Part shown: one piece after another, positions 1 through 8,398 of the stretch
Numbering within the stretch: the first letter of the stretch is position 1
Layout of the letters: the number at the start of each line of letters is the position of its first letter
NCBI RefSeq assembly: GCF_000317515.1
Contig: NC_019738.1
Coordinates: forward strand, 6,102,001 to 6,166,000
Source of the DNA: Allocoleopsis franciscana PCC 7113
Lineage (GTDB): Bacteria; Cyanobacteriota; Cyanobacteriia; Cyanobacteriales; Coleofasciculaceae
DNA length: 64,000 bases
Direction of reading: 5' to 3'
Translations under genes and position numbers: made by a program
Notes under the pieces: model-generated
Databases searched by the model: none
The model's input: only the letters and a program-made list of their open reading frames with translations
What the model was told of the DNA's origin: nothing

Positions 1-641
1 TTACTCATTGAATGAAGCGGCTATCGCCAATGATTCGGCTTTGGATGGAGTCTATATTATTCGGACTTCAGTCAAACCGGAGACTTTAGATGCGGCTCAA
101 ACGGTGAGAACCTATAAAAGCCTTTCTACTGTCGAACAAGCTTTCCGCAGTTATAAAACTATCGATTTGAAAGTACGTCCAATTTATCACCGTTTAGAAC
201 AGCGCGTCAAAGCTCACGTCTTCTTGTGTATGCTGGCTTATTATGTGGAGTGGCACATGAGGAAAGCTTTAGCTCCACTGCTGTTTGACGATGAAAAAGT
301 CACAGTTGAACCGGAGGGAAAAAGTTCAATTGTTGCTCCATCTAAGCGTTCAAAGAAAGCCCGCGCTAAGGCAGCGACTAAAAAGACACCTGAAAAGCTT
401 CCTGTCCATAGTTTTCGGACTTTAATGACTGATTTAGCAACGATTGTCAAAAATAAATTCCAGTCTAGTGGTCTGGAGACTTCTCTAATGTTTGAGAAAA
501 TTACTCAACCGACTCCACTCCAACAAAAAGCGTTAGATTTGTTAGAAGTTTCCTTAATTTGTACCCAGTAACAGCCGAGGAGTTGAGTCTCTCCCTCTCT
601 CACAGCATAGGTTGTAGTTTTTTGTCAAAGGGGAACTTCCG
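1..641 (+). mobile_element. IS1634-like element, right part (cut by window start)
   Basis: This is the right-hand part of an insertion sequence that begins before the window. From base 1 to 641 it is identical, base for base as far as I read it, to 7429-8069 of the second copy. It ends in the terminal inverted repeat GGGGAACTTCCG at 630-641, after which the two copies diverge. The base-level identity implies very recent transposition or gene conversion. The left end and left target duplication are outside the window; the six bases after the end are TTACAA. Confidence 0.85.
2..571 (+). CDS. IS1634-family transposase, C-terminal part (partial)
   Basis: The reading frame is open from the window edge and encodes the C-terminal ~190 residues of a DDE transposase of the IS1634 group. 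It includes the block around DGVYIIRTSV, the SLSTVEQAFRSYKTIDLKVRP segment with the glutamate typical of the third catalytic acid (YKSLSTVEQAFR), and a basic tail. It is identical to the C-terminus of the second copy in this window. Whether the upstream part is intact or carries the same internal deletion cannot be seen. Family assignment rests on recognised motifs, not on a search. Confidence 0.8.
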   Translation, partial: YSLNEAAIANDSALDGVYIIRTSVKPETLDAAQTVRTYKSLSTVEQAFRSYKTIDLKVRPIYHRLEQRVKAHVFLCMLAYYVEWHMRKALAPLLFDDEKVTVEPEGKSSIVAPSKRSKKARAKAATKKTPEKLPVHSFRTLMTDLATIVKNKFQSSGLETSLMFEKITQPTPLQQKALDLLEVSLICTQ

Positions 642-788
642 TTACAACAACCAAGCTCATGAATTTTTATAGCTGTCGCCATCAAGGTTAGGACTTTCGT
701 GAACGACTCAAACAAGCACGTACTAGTAATAAACATAAAAGCCCTCTGCCTCCTCGTATGAGCTCCGGTGCCTTTTGCTATATTGACA

Positions 789-818
789 GTTAAACTTAAG
801 ATTACCCCTTCTTAATTT
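789..818 (+). promoter_or_regulatory. Candidate Pho box upstream of phoX-type gene
   Basis: Three 8-base units spaced by 3 bases: GTTAAACT, GATTACCC and CTTAATTT. This gives the 11-base periodicity and the YTTAAYYW-like units of cyanobacterial PhoB (SphR) boxes. The site lies about 110 bases before the start of the PhoX-like phosphatase, where such a regulator would be expected. The match is by eye; the middle unit is degenerate. Confidence 0.5.
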
Positions 819-925
819 TGTGAGACTAGGATTTTAAAATTGTTTGAAACTCATCTTTTTTTATTTTTTCCTGCCATGATGTTTCAAGATTGTAATTCTT
901 GCGAGCTTAAACAAGAGAGAATTCG

Positions 926-3301
926 ATGTCCAATTTGACTCGGAGACAGCTCCTTATTTTTTTTGGAGCTAGTGCTGGTGCTGCTGTATTATCTCCTGCG
1001 TTCAAAGATAAAATTTTCGGTAGCCATCTTAATGTTGCCGAAGCGGTTCAGCCTCTGAAAATTACCCCCGTCCGTTTACCCCATCCTCTACCCATTTACC
1101 AACAGCAGGCAAGTTACCTGCCAACAGCAATTGAGCAGGGAACGGTATTAAATCCATCCAGCGATACTCGATTAGGTCAATACAATGTCTTAGATGACGT
1201 TGTCGTGCCTCCGGAATATGAACGTTATGTAATTGTGCGCTGGGGCGATCGCGTTTTCCCGAATCAAGAAGAATACTTTGGCTACAACTGCGACTATACC
1301 GGCTTTGTTCCTGTTAATGGAAACAACTCCAATGATGGCTATCTTTGGGTCAATCATGAATATATTTCCTACCCCTTTTCTGCACTCGCCCGATGGCAGC
1401 CCGATGATGTTGCTGGATTTCCTGAAAGCTACCCCTTGGTGATTGGGCAAACCTTACCGAATGACAAAACAAATATCCAAGTTTTAGGCGAATTTTATTA
1501 TAATCAGGGCGGCTCCATTGTTCGCATCTCCCGCTCAGGCCAAGGTGGAAAGTTTGCCGTTGTCAGCGATTCCAAGAATCGACGGATACATGGACTCTCC
1601 GGTTTAGGGATTAACAGCCAACGTTCTGATCAATATAAGAACATCATCTCTTGGGGTTCCAAAAGCTATCAGAAAGGAGACCAAAACTATCTAATCGGTA
1701 CCGGCCCCGCCGCAACTCAAGTCTTTACCAAATCTGCCGATGGATTGGGCAATAAAATTATTGGCACGGCTTACAACTGTTCGGGTGGGACAACGCCTTG
1801 GGGAAGAATTTTGTCTGCTGAAGAGAACTTCCAAGGCAGTGTAACGGAAGCTGTAAAGCCTGATGGCACTCAGACCGAGTATACCACCGGGACTTCAGGA
1901 GAAAAGTTTGGCTTAGTCGGGGAAAAATACGGTTGGATGGTAGAAATTGACCCCGCAGATCCCAATTACCGCCCTCACAAACACACCGCCTTGGGTCGTT
2001 TTCGCCATGAAAACATTGCCCTGCGAGTGGAAGCTAGGAAAAAATTAATTGCTTACATGGGTGATGATCGACGAGGGGGACATACTTGGAAATTTGTCAG
2101 TAAAGGTACTGTTTCTTCCCCCACCGACAAAAACAACAGTGCCTTATTTGAAGACGGAACGCTCTACGTTGCTCGCTACAACTCCGATGGTGCAGGCCGG
2201 TGGATTCCCCTCTCGTTAAATACGCGAACCGATCCCATTCCACCTTCGGTGATTGGCTCAAAAGAAATTACCGCCTTGGGTAAGGCGACGGAGAATGCTC
2301 TCTTGTCACTCCCCAAGCGTAACGGTATCGCTGGACAAACCTCTGATGGGGGTTCATTCAACGTCGATATCACCAACGAAGCCACCGCTTTACCCAGTTA
2401 CAAAGGCAAGAAGCTGTCCGATTTTTACACCAACCAAGGGGCAGTGTTAGTGGATGCTTTCTTAGCGGCTAATCTCGTGGGGGGAACACCGACGGCTCGT
2501 CCTGAGGATATTGAAATCCATCCCCGCACCCAGGAAGTATTCATCGCCTACACTGATGGTGAGCCTAGTAGCGATGGCTACCCCGATTCTCGAATCTTTG
2601 TGGTATCTAAGTACAGCAGTGATGTTAACGCCCCACAGCCATCGGGAGAACTGTTCAAGATTATTGAAAATAGTCCAGATGGCACAGGGACGACTTTCCG
2701 ATGGCAGCGACTGGCTAAAGGTGGGGAAGCCGGAGCCGAATCCGGAGATGGTTTTGCCAATGTGGATAACCTAGTATTTGACAGCCAAGGTCATCTCTGG
2801 GCTGTGACTGATATGTCTACTGGGGTGCACAATGGCTTCAGTACCGGAGCTAATCCCAGCCCAATACTGATAGACCATCGAGTCGTGGGCACTACATCTA
2901 CAGTTAGTACCGATTCTAATTTAAATGTTCAGACATCTAACTTGGCGGGAGTTTTTGGCAATAACTGGCTATTCTTGATTCCCACCCGTGGGCCGGATGC
3001 CGGAAAAATTGTACCTTTTGCTTATGGGCCACCCCGTTGCGAGATGACGGGGCCAACCTTCATTGGGGATACCCTGATCCTATCGGTGCAGCATCCCGGT
3101 GAAGATTGTCCGTTCAACCCTCAGCAAACCCTGAGCCGCACGATCGAGATGCTGAATTTGGATGGCTCTGTGTTTAATCAAACCCGCACGGTGCCTCATG
3201 GGAGTAATTGGCCGAGTAATATCGAGGGCAATCCTCAAGGCGCACCACGTCCTTCAGTGATTGGTATTCGCCGCAAGGACTCGAAAGGTCGGTTTGTTTA
3301 A
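926..3301 (+). CDS. PhoX-like (DUF839) alkaline phosphatase, Tat-exported
   Basis: Probable extracytoplasmic phosphatase of the PhoX/DUF839 family, which releases phosphate from organic esters with Ca/Fe cofactors. The 791-residue protein starts with a twin-arginine signal (TRRQLL at residues 5-10, then a short hydrophobic stretch with ASAGAAVL), so it should leave through Tat; tatC is at 38.3 kb. Family-like blocks include DRRGGHTWKFVS near residue 380, RPEDIEIHP near 524, a GDGFANVDNLVFDSQGHLW block near 610 and a C-terminal MTGPTFIGDTLILSVQHPGED block. An AGAG purine run precedes the ATG. It stands alone, with a candidate Pho box upstream that suggests induction by phosphate starvation. 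Substrate preference is not visible. Confidence 0.85.
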   Translation: MSNLTRRQLLIFFGASAGAAVLSPAFKDKIFGSHLNVAEAVQPLKITPVRLPHPLPIYQQQASYLPTAIEQGTVLNPSSDTRLGQYNVLDDVVVPPEYERYVIVRWGDRVFPNQEEYFGYNCDYTGFVPVNGNNSNDGYLWVNHEYISYPFSALARWQPDDVAGFPESYPLVIGQTLPNDKTNIQVLGEFYYNQGGSIVRISRSGQGGKFAVVSDSKNRRIHGLSGLGINSQRSDQYKNIISWGSKSYQKGDQNYLIGTGPAATQVFTKSADGLGNKIIGTAYNCSGGTTPWGRILSAEENFQGSVTEAVKPDGTQTEYTTGTSGEKFGLVGEKYGWMVEIDPADPNYRPHKHTALGRFRHENIALRVEARKKLIAYMGDDRRGGHTWKFVSKGTVSSPTDKNNSALFEDGTLYVARYNSDGAGRWIPLSLNTRTDPIPPSVIGSKEITALGKATENALLSLPKRNGIAGQTSDGGSFNVDITNEATALPSYKGKKLSDFYTNQGAVLVDAFLAANLVGGTPTARPEDIEIHPRTQEVFIAYTDGEPSSDGYPDSRIFVVSKYSSDVNAPQPSGELFKIIENSPDGTGTTFRWQRLAKGGEAGAESGDGFANVDNLVFDSQGHLWAVTDMSTGVHNGFSTGANPSPILIDHRVVGTTSTVSTDSNLNVQTSNLAGVFGNNWLFLIPTRGPDAGKIVPFAYGPPRCEMTGPTFIGDTLILSVQHPGEDCPFNPQQTLSRTIEMLNLDGSVFNQTRTVPHGSNWPSNIEGNPQGAPRPSVIGIRRKDSKGRFV

Positions 3302-3336
3302 GTTAGGGTGATTGTCACCAATTCTCTAGTCGGTAT

Positions 3337-4188
3337 CTACAAGTGAGTTGTGCCATCGGGCATCATGGCTCCCTGAAGGTTAGCTTTGTTCAGGTTAGTA
3401 CCTCGGAGATTAGCACCTCTTAGGTCAGCTCTTTCTAAATTAGCTTTGCTGAGGTTAGCGCCTCGGAGGTTAGCGCCCTTCAAGTCAGCTTCGCACAGGT
3501 TGGATCGGCTGAGATTAGCCCATCTTAAATCAGCCCTTTCTAGGTCAGCTTCCCGCAAATTCGCCCTAGAGAGGTAAGCTCCACTCAAGTGAGCCTCAGA
3601 TAGGTTCGCTTTCTGGAGTTCAGCCTTGTACAGGTAAGTCCCGATCAGTTCGGCTTCGTGGAGGTTAGCATTGCTCAGGTTCGTATGACTGAGGTTAGCC
3701 TGCACGAGTTTAGCCTCGCTGAGGTTCGTTCTTAATAGCTGTGCCCCACTCAAATCAGCTCCTTGGAGGTTAACCCGTCTCAGGTTAGTCCCAATCAGAT
3801 TAGCATCACTGAGATCGACGCCTTTAAGGTTAGCCCCGTAAAGGTCTGCCCCAATTAGGTTAGCACCCGTGAGTTCAGCATGACTGAGGTCAGCACTAAT
3901 CAGGGTTGTATCGATGAGGCAAGCTTCAACGAGGTTCGCTTCGTTGAGGGATGCATGGGAAAGGTTAGCCTGACTCAGGTTAGCACCTGTGAGGTTCGCT
4001 GCAATCAGGAGAGTATGATCCAGCAGTGCTTTTCTCAGGTTAGTCCCTTGCAGGTGAGCACCTCTGAGGTTCACCCCAATCAGGTTCGCTTCGCTCAAGT
4101 CGGGTTCTAATTGTGGGTTAAGAGTTCTCCACTTAATCCATCCAACGGCACCCTGATCGAGAAACGCTAGATGCTCTGCATTTGCCAT
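3337..4188 (-). CDS. Pentapeptide-repeat protein
   Basis: A 283-residue protein. After a ~30-residue non-repeat N-terminus (containing FLDQGAVGWIKWR), it is almost wholly A(D/N)LxX pentapeptides such as ANLSQ, ADLSH and ANLRG, about 45 in tandem. These should fold as a right-handed quadrilateral beta-helix. No signal peptide, membrane segment or catalytic domain is seen. Such proteins are abundant in cyanobacteria and mostly of unknown role; a few mimic DNA or act in thylakoid or lumen functions. The gene is monocistronic and convergent with the phosphatase gene (35-base gap). Function is not assigned. Confidence 0.9.
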   Translation of the reverse strand: MANAEHLAFLDQGAVGWIKWRTLNPQLEPDLSEANLIGVNLRGAHLQGTNLRKALLDHTLLIAANLTGANLSQANLSHASLNEANLVEACLIDTTLISADLSHAELTGANLIGADLYGANLKGVDLSDANLIGTNLRRVNLQGADLSGAQLLRTNLSEAKLVQANLSHTNLSNANLHEAELIGTYLYKAELQKANLSEAHLSGAYLSRANLREADLERADLRWANLSRSNLCEADLKGANLRGANLSKANLERADLRGANLRGTNLNKANLQGAMMPDGTTHL

Positions 4189-4320
4189 CTCTAGGTTTGG
4201 TAAAAAACTAAATTTAACGAGTCACTCTAACCATCATGCCTTTGAATCGGCATGGTGTTGAGGGGTTGTTTGTTCGGAGCTATCAGTAAAACGGCGATGG
4301 ATGGGAGTCAGGTGCGATCG

Positions 4321-4962
4321 CTATTGTGATTTTCCACTGTCAGGGTGAGCACGTCCAACCACATTTTCCAGCGCCACCAACACAGCCTGAGACGCGGCTA
4401 AAATATCCCGCTCGGCTCCCCCTAAGTAGAGGCGTCCGAAGATACCCACCGGGAGAATTTCCAGGATGTTAATGAAGGCTGCTTTCTCAGCTTCGTTCGC
4501 AGCGAGAGCCGCATAGGCAGCCGGCTGAACTTCCAAGACATATAACGTTTGTCCTGCCAAGAGCAGTTGTCCCTTGCGAGTGCGATTGATCAGTTGGGTG
4601 TGGTGGGCATCAATATTGCGGATAATCTGGCTGGAAACGACACGGGGTTTAAGACAATCTTGTTCTCGGGCACCCAGCGCCTCCAAAATCGCCTTAGCCG
4701 CCGCCCGCGTTTCCCCCTGGAAGCTGGAATGAACTTCTAGAAGTCCAAAAAGTCGTTCGACAACCTGCACCCCCGGACGAACAGAGGTAGATTTCAGGGC
4801 GATATCTGTAATCCGGTTAATTTCAATCCCAGGTGCGATTTCAATCCACAGGGATGAATCACCGGGTAAGGGCAAGAACCCTTGTGCCACTGTCCCCATG
4901 TAAGCCGCATGTTGGGGCTGTAAATTGTCTAGAAATACGTAACTACGCAGTTCTATACCCAA
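4321..4962 (-). CDS. ccmP: Carboxysome shell protein CcmP-like (tandem BMC)
   Basis: A 213-residue tandem bacterial-microcompartment-domain protein: first BMC-like half at about residues 1-100, second at about 110-213. The sequence ([79 protein letters not shown]) matches what I know of CcmP, the stacked pseudohexamer of the beta-carboxysome shell thought to gate larger metabolites such as RuBP or 3PGA. A longer frame starts with ATG at 5016, but homologues begin MG(I/V)ELRSY. The TTG at 4962, with GGAG 7 bases upstream, gives exactly that start and the usual length, so I chose it. It is away from any ccmKLMNO operon, which is normal for ccmP. Confidence 0.85.
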   Translation of the reverse strand: MGIELRSYVFLDNLQPQHAAYMGTVAQGFLPLPGDSSLWIEIAPGIEINRITDIALKSTSVRPGVQVVERLFGLLEVHSSFQGETRAAAKAILEALGAREQDCLKPRVVSSQIIRNIDAHHTQLINRTRKGQLLLAGQTLYVLEVQPAAYAALAANEAEKAAFINILEILPVGIFGRLYLGGAERDILAASQAVLVALENVVGRAHPDSGKSQ

Positions 4963-5075
4963 AGTTTTTTCTCCGTCGATTGGGGATATTAGGGCAAAAC
5001 AGGGATAACTTACCACTAGAGGGTACCCAGTGGTTCAGCTAATTCCGAAGAATGATACTATTTCGGATGTATCGA

Positions 5076-6131
5076 TTACTTTTTTAGACCCAAATGTTTC
5101 AAAATTAAGTTGGTCGATTCAACAATTCTCTCATCTCTCGGTCTGAGATCAGGTTCAAATCTCTTGCCACTGATATGCTGGATTGTTTCTATATATCTTA
5201 CAGCTACTTCTAATTCCTGTTTTGGACTGAGTAATCCTGTCTTGCTATCGAATTTCATCCCTCGCACAAACTCTTTAGAATAAGATTTTGGTCTGCCTTG
5301 CTCATCTAGCTCAAATGAACCTGATTCTAAATCCAGCTTCCATCTTCTGGTTGAATCTAGAGTAAAGACTTCATCCATGACCACAATTTCTCCTTTGTGG
5401 TTCCGTCCATGCTCCAGTTTGGTATCGACTGGAATCATTCCTTTTTTTCTATCGTGTTCTAAAATAATTCCAAATACTAGAATAGAATTATTGCGGATTT
5501 CCATATACTCTTGCTCAGTACATATTCCTTTATCAAATAAGTATTGAGGGCTTACAGACTCATCATTTTTAGCTTTTGTGGACGGGGTATCCATCAGGTA
5601 AGGAAGCTTCCCGTTTGGGCTGAGATTATTGGGTAATTTATGTCCACAAAATTCTCTTTCCCCAGATAACCAATGTTGATAGAGAGAAGTTGAAGTGCTA
5701 CTCTCTGCCATATAAAGCCTGAGAACATTCTCAAACTGAATCGGGGATAAATTTTCGGCTGCAATGACTGTTGAAGTGGGTGTTAAGTCAGGAATTTTAA
5801 ATTGAGAACTCCCCAGTATTCCCTTCACCAGCTCTAACATGAGATGATGATTTAGGGCTAAAACTTGGTCTTTAAAGGGTATCGTTCCTCGATGTTGGTC
5901 ATGGGTAGAAACTCGATTTGACCGATACATCAAACGAATGGGAATTCCGTCATTGGTTTTTAGGGTATCTCCATAAACACAATTGGAAACTTTGCCTTCA
6001 TAAATTTGGCAACCTTTCAACTCTGGGATTTCTCCGTCATTGATGAGTTCTTTTATGGTTCTGCCTTCATTCACTCTAGAGCCATAATCTTTAACTAATG
6101 CTTCAATTTCTTGCCTATCCATTAATCCCAT
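5076..6131 (-). CDS. SAICAR synthase (PurC), long divergent form
   Basis: Phosphoribosylaminoimidazole-succinocarboxamide synthase, which ligates aspartate to CAIR in purine synthesis. Recognisable family blocks are YEGKVSNCV (nucleotide-binding strand), VSTHDQHRGTIPFKDQVL, ESSTSTSLYQHWL, FCGHKLPNNLSPNGKLPYLMDTP(split block), IPVDTKLEHGRN and MDEVFTLDSTRRW. At 351 residues it is about 100 longer than the usual ~240-residue bacterial/cyanobacterial PurC and nearer to long forms known from eukaryotes and some bacteria. The stretch where most PurC read RRYLTGS reads RLYMAESSTSTS. It is a lone gene on the minus strand. It may be a second, transferred copy rather than the housekeeping enzyme; I cannot tell from this window. 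Confidence 0.75.
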   Translation of the reverse strand: MGLMDRQEIEALVKDYGSRVNEGRTIKELINDGEIPELKGCQIYEGKVSNCVYGDTLKTNDGIPIRLMYRSNRVSTHDQHRGTIPFKDQVLALNHHLMLELVKGILGSSQFKIPDLTPTSTVIAAENLSPIQFENVLRLYMAESSTSTSLYQHWLSGEREFCGHKLPNNLSPNGKLPYLMDTPSTKAKNDESVSPQYLFDKGICTEQEYMEIRNNSILVFGIILEHDRKKGMIPVDTKLEHGRNHKGEIVVMDEVFTLDSTRRWKLDLESGSFELDEQGRPKSYSKEFVRGMKFDSKTGLLSPKQELEVAVRYIETIQHISGKRFEPDLRPRDERIVESTNLILKHLGLKK

Positions 6132-6448
6132 TTTCTGTTCTTCACCCTAACCTACCCATCCTAAATGATTCGTGAAGGTGATCTCCCAGAGATACCCGAC
6201 TTGTTGAGAAATAGCATTACGGGTTATCTGGATAGTGGCGTCTATCAACCAGTTTAGGGTAAGGGTACGGTAGAATTCATCGGCAAATATCTTGACGGTG
6301 GTGTCCAGGATGGAATGTTGTAAAGATTAAGGTTCAGGTTCCGTCGCCTCAGTTGTGGCACCACTCTCACTCATTTGCCACTCAAATCCTCTCCGCCAAG
6401 GAGATTCCCTGTAGCTACTCTTAAGAGATCCCCTCAGCCCCCCTTGAC
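6132..6448. other. Intergenic region left of the IS insertion
   Basis: There is no convincing gene here. A 30-codon open stretch starting with ATG at 6165 (MIREGDLPEIPDLL...) could be a gene fragment, but I do not recognise it. The right end, about 6429-6448 (gatcccctcagcccccctt and following), resembles one edge of the cyanobacterial C-rich/G-rich palindromic repeat also seen at 20851 and inside cobB. The IS therefore seems to have landed in or beside such a repeat. Confidence 0.4.
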
Positions 6449-8069
6449 CGGAAGTTCCCCCGTACAGATGAACTACAAAGGGAGAAAAAGCTTGAGTGAC
6501 GGGAACTAGAGCCATTTACTCCCAGAAAGCCGTACCCATGTTTTTAAGAATTTTTTAAGATTTTGGCGGGGAGATTTCTGGGACAATAGTAGCCATGTAT
6601 ATTGAACGAGTCCCTAACAGAAATTCACCCCCCGCTGTCCTCCTACGAGAGTCCTATCGTGAAGGGGGTAAAATCCGTAAAAGAACTTTAGCTAACCTGT
6701 CAAAATTACCGGATACTGTCATTGATAACTTGAGAATAGTGCTCAAAGGCGGCGCAGCTATTGAAAATCTCTCCGAATCATTCTCTGTAGAAAGAAGTCT
6801 ACCTCATGGTCATGTAGCTGCGGTTTTAGGAACAATCAAAAAACTGTCTTTGCACCATCTAATCTCACCCTCAAATTCGAGAAAACGAGCTCTAGTTTTG
6901 GCGATGATCGTGGCGCGTCTCCTTGACCCTCGTTCCAAGTTAGCCACAGCGAGAGGATTGCACAGCGAAACGTGCAATTCATCGTTAAGTGAACTGTTGG
7001 GCTTAGAAAAAGCCGATGAGGATGAATTGTATGAAGCAATGGATTGGCTGGTATCCAAACAAGAATTAATCGAAAATGAGTTAGCCCTAAGACATCTATC
7101 CGAAGGAGCTTCGGAAACTTCTTGAACAAGAAGCTGTTCAACTCTCATTATTTGATGAAACTGACTTAGTAGAATTTTCTTGTTCTGATTACCCCAGTGA
7201 GCGGCTAATTGCTTGTCGCAACCCGATGCTTGCTCAAGAAAAGTCTTTGACTAGAATTGCTTTATTACAGGCGACACAGCAGGAACTCAATAAGATTGTT
7301 ATCGCCACTTCACGAGATAAACGCGCCCTCAAAGGAGCCGACCAGATTGGACTGAGAGTGGGGCGAGTTCTCAATGCTACATGTGTGGGGAAATACTTTA
7401 ATATTGCCATCACTGAGACAAGTTTTTCTTACTCATTGAATGAAGCGGCTATCGCCAATGATTCGGCTTTGGATGGAGTCTATATTATTCGGACTTCAGT
7501 CAAACCGGAGACTTTAGATGCGGCTCAAACGGTGAGAACCTATAAAAGCCTTTCTACTGTCGAACAAGCTTTCCGCAGTTATAAAACTATCGATTTGAAA
7601 GTACGTCCAATTTATCACCGTTTAGAACAGCGCGTCAAAGCTCACGTCTTCTTGTGTATGCTGGCTTATTATGTGGAGTGGCACATGAGGAAAGCTTTAG
7701 CTCCACTGCTGTTTGACGATGAAAAAGTCACAGTTGAACCGGAGGGAAAAAGTTCAATTGTTGCTCCATCTAAGCGTTCAAAGAAAGCCCGCGCTAAGGC
7801 AGCGACTAAAAAGACACCTGAAAAGCTTCCTGTCCATAGTTTTCGGACTTTAATGACTGATTTAGCAACGATTGTCAAAAATAAATTCCAGTCTAGTGGT
7901 CTGGAGACTTCTCTAATGTTTGAGAAAATTACTCAACCGACTCCACTCCAACAAAAAGCGTTAGATTTGTTAGAAGTTTCCTTAATTTGTACCCAGTAAC
8001 AGCCGAGGAGTTGAGTCTCTCCCTCTCTCACAGCATAGGTTGTAGTTTTTTGTCAAAGGGGAACTTCCG
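6449..8069 (+). mobile_element. IS1634-like element with internal deletion, 6-bp TSD
   Basis: The boundaries are well supported. The left terminal repeat CGGAAGTTCCCC (6449-6460) is the exact inverse of GGGGAACTTCCG (8058-8069), and the pair is flanked by identical 6-base direct repeats CTTGAC (6443-6448 and 8070-8075). The element is about 1.6 kb, short for the IS1634 group, because the transposase has lost an internal segment (see pseudogene). The intact target duplication means the element has not been rearranged at its ends since it inserted. It could be mobilised in trans if an intact copy exists. Confidence 0.92.
6595..7999 (+). pseudogene. IS1634-family transposase, internal deletion plus frameshift
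   Basis: The N-terminal frame (6595-7125, MYIERVPNRNSPP to LSEGASETS) stops just after the block that in full-length relatives leads into the first catalytic aspartate (LYDVTSTYFEG region). The downstream frame, shifted to frame 2, is readable from about 7103 (ELRKLLEQEAVQLSLFDETD) through 7999. The total span is about 468 codons against the ~550-590 usual for the group, so roughly 100 residues with the first DDE residues are missing. The junction lies within 7095-7112. The result is a non-autonomous element. The C-terminal part is identical to 1-571. Confidence 0.9.
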
Positions 8070-8107
8070 CTTGACTAAGGCAGGGCTGTTTCATTCTCCC
8101 GCAGTCC

Positions 8108-8344
8108 GCCCGGAGTTTAAACTCCGGGCTTATAGCTCAAGTCCATTGAAATGGACTAACAAGCCTCCTATTTCTTGCCATCGATTTCAACTAAGATGTT
8201 GCACCAGTGGCAACAAACCTCATAATCCGCCAACAGCTTAAGTTCTTGCCTAATAGCTCAAGTCTCCTAAAGTGGACTCAAACTCTTATCTAGTCCAGTC
8301 GTCTTTAGACGACTTTAGCTATGAGTCAGGGAATTAATTCCCTG
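8108..8344. repeat. Cluster of short palindromic intergenic repeats
   Basis: Four perfect or near-perfect hairpins lie in 240 bases: a 22-base palindrome centred on GGAGTTTAAACTCC (8108-8129), AGTCCATT/AATGGACT (8140-8157), AGTCGTC/GACGACT (8297-8314) and CAGGGAATTAATTCCCTG (8327-8344). The linking text TATAGCTCAAGTC and TTTAGCTATGAGTC recurs between them. This is the style of the small palindromes scattered through filamentous cyanobacterial genomes. I see no gene in 8070-8398. Confidence 0.8.
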
Positions 8345-8398
8345 GCGGATTTGGAGAAAACGAATCAGCCCTGCGCCCACGAGTATCCAACACAGAAC

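Noticed and set aside
6165-6260. Small gene of 30 codons
   Set aside because: It has no ribosome site, no recognised motif, and lies in a decayed intergenic stretch beside an IS.
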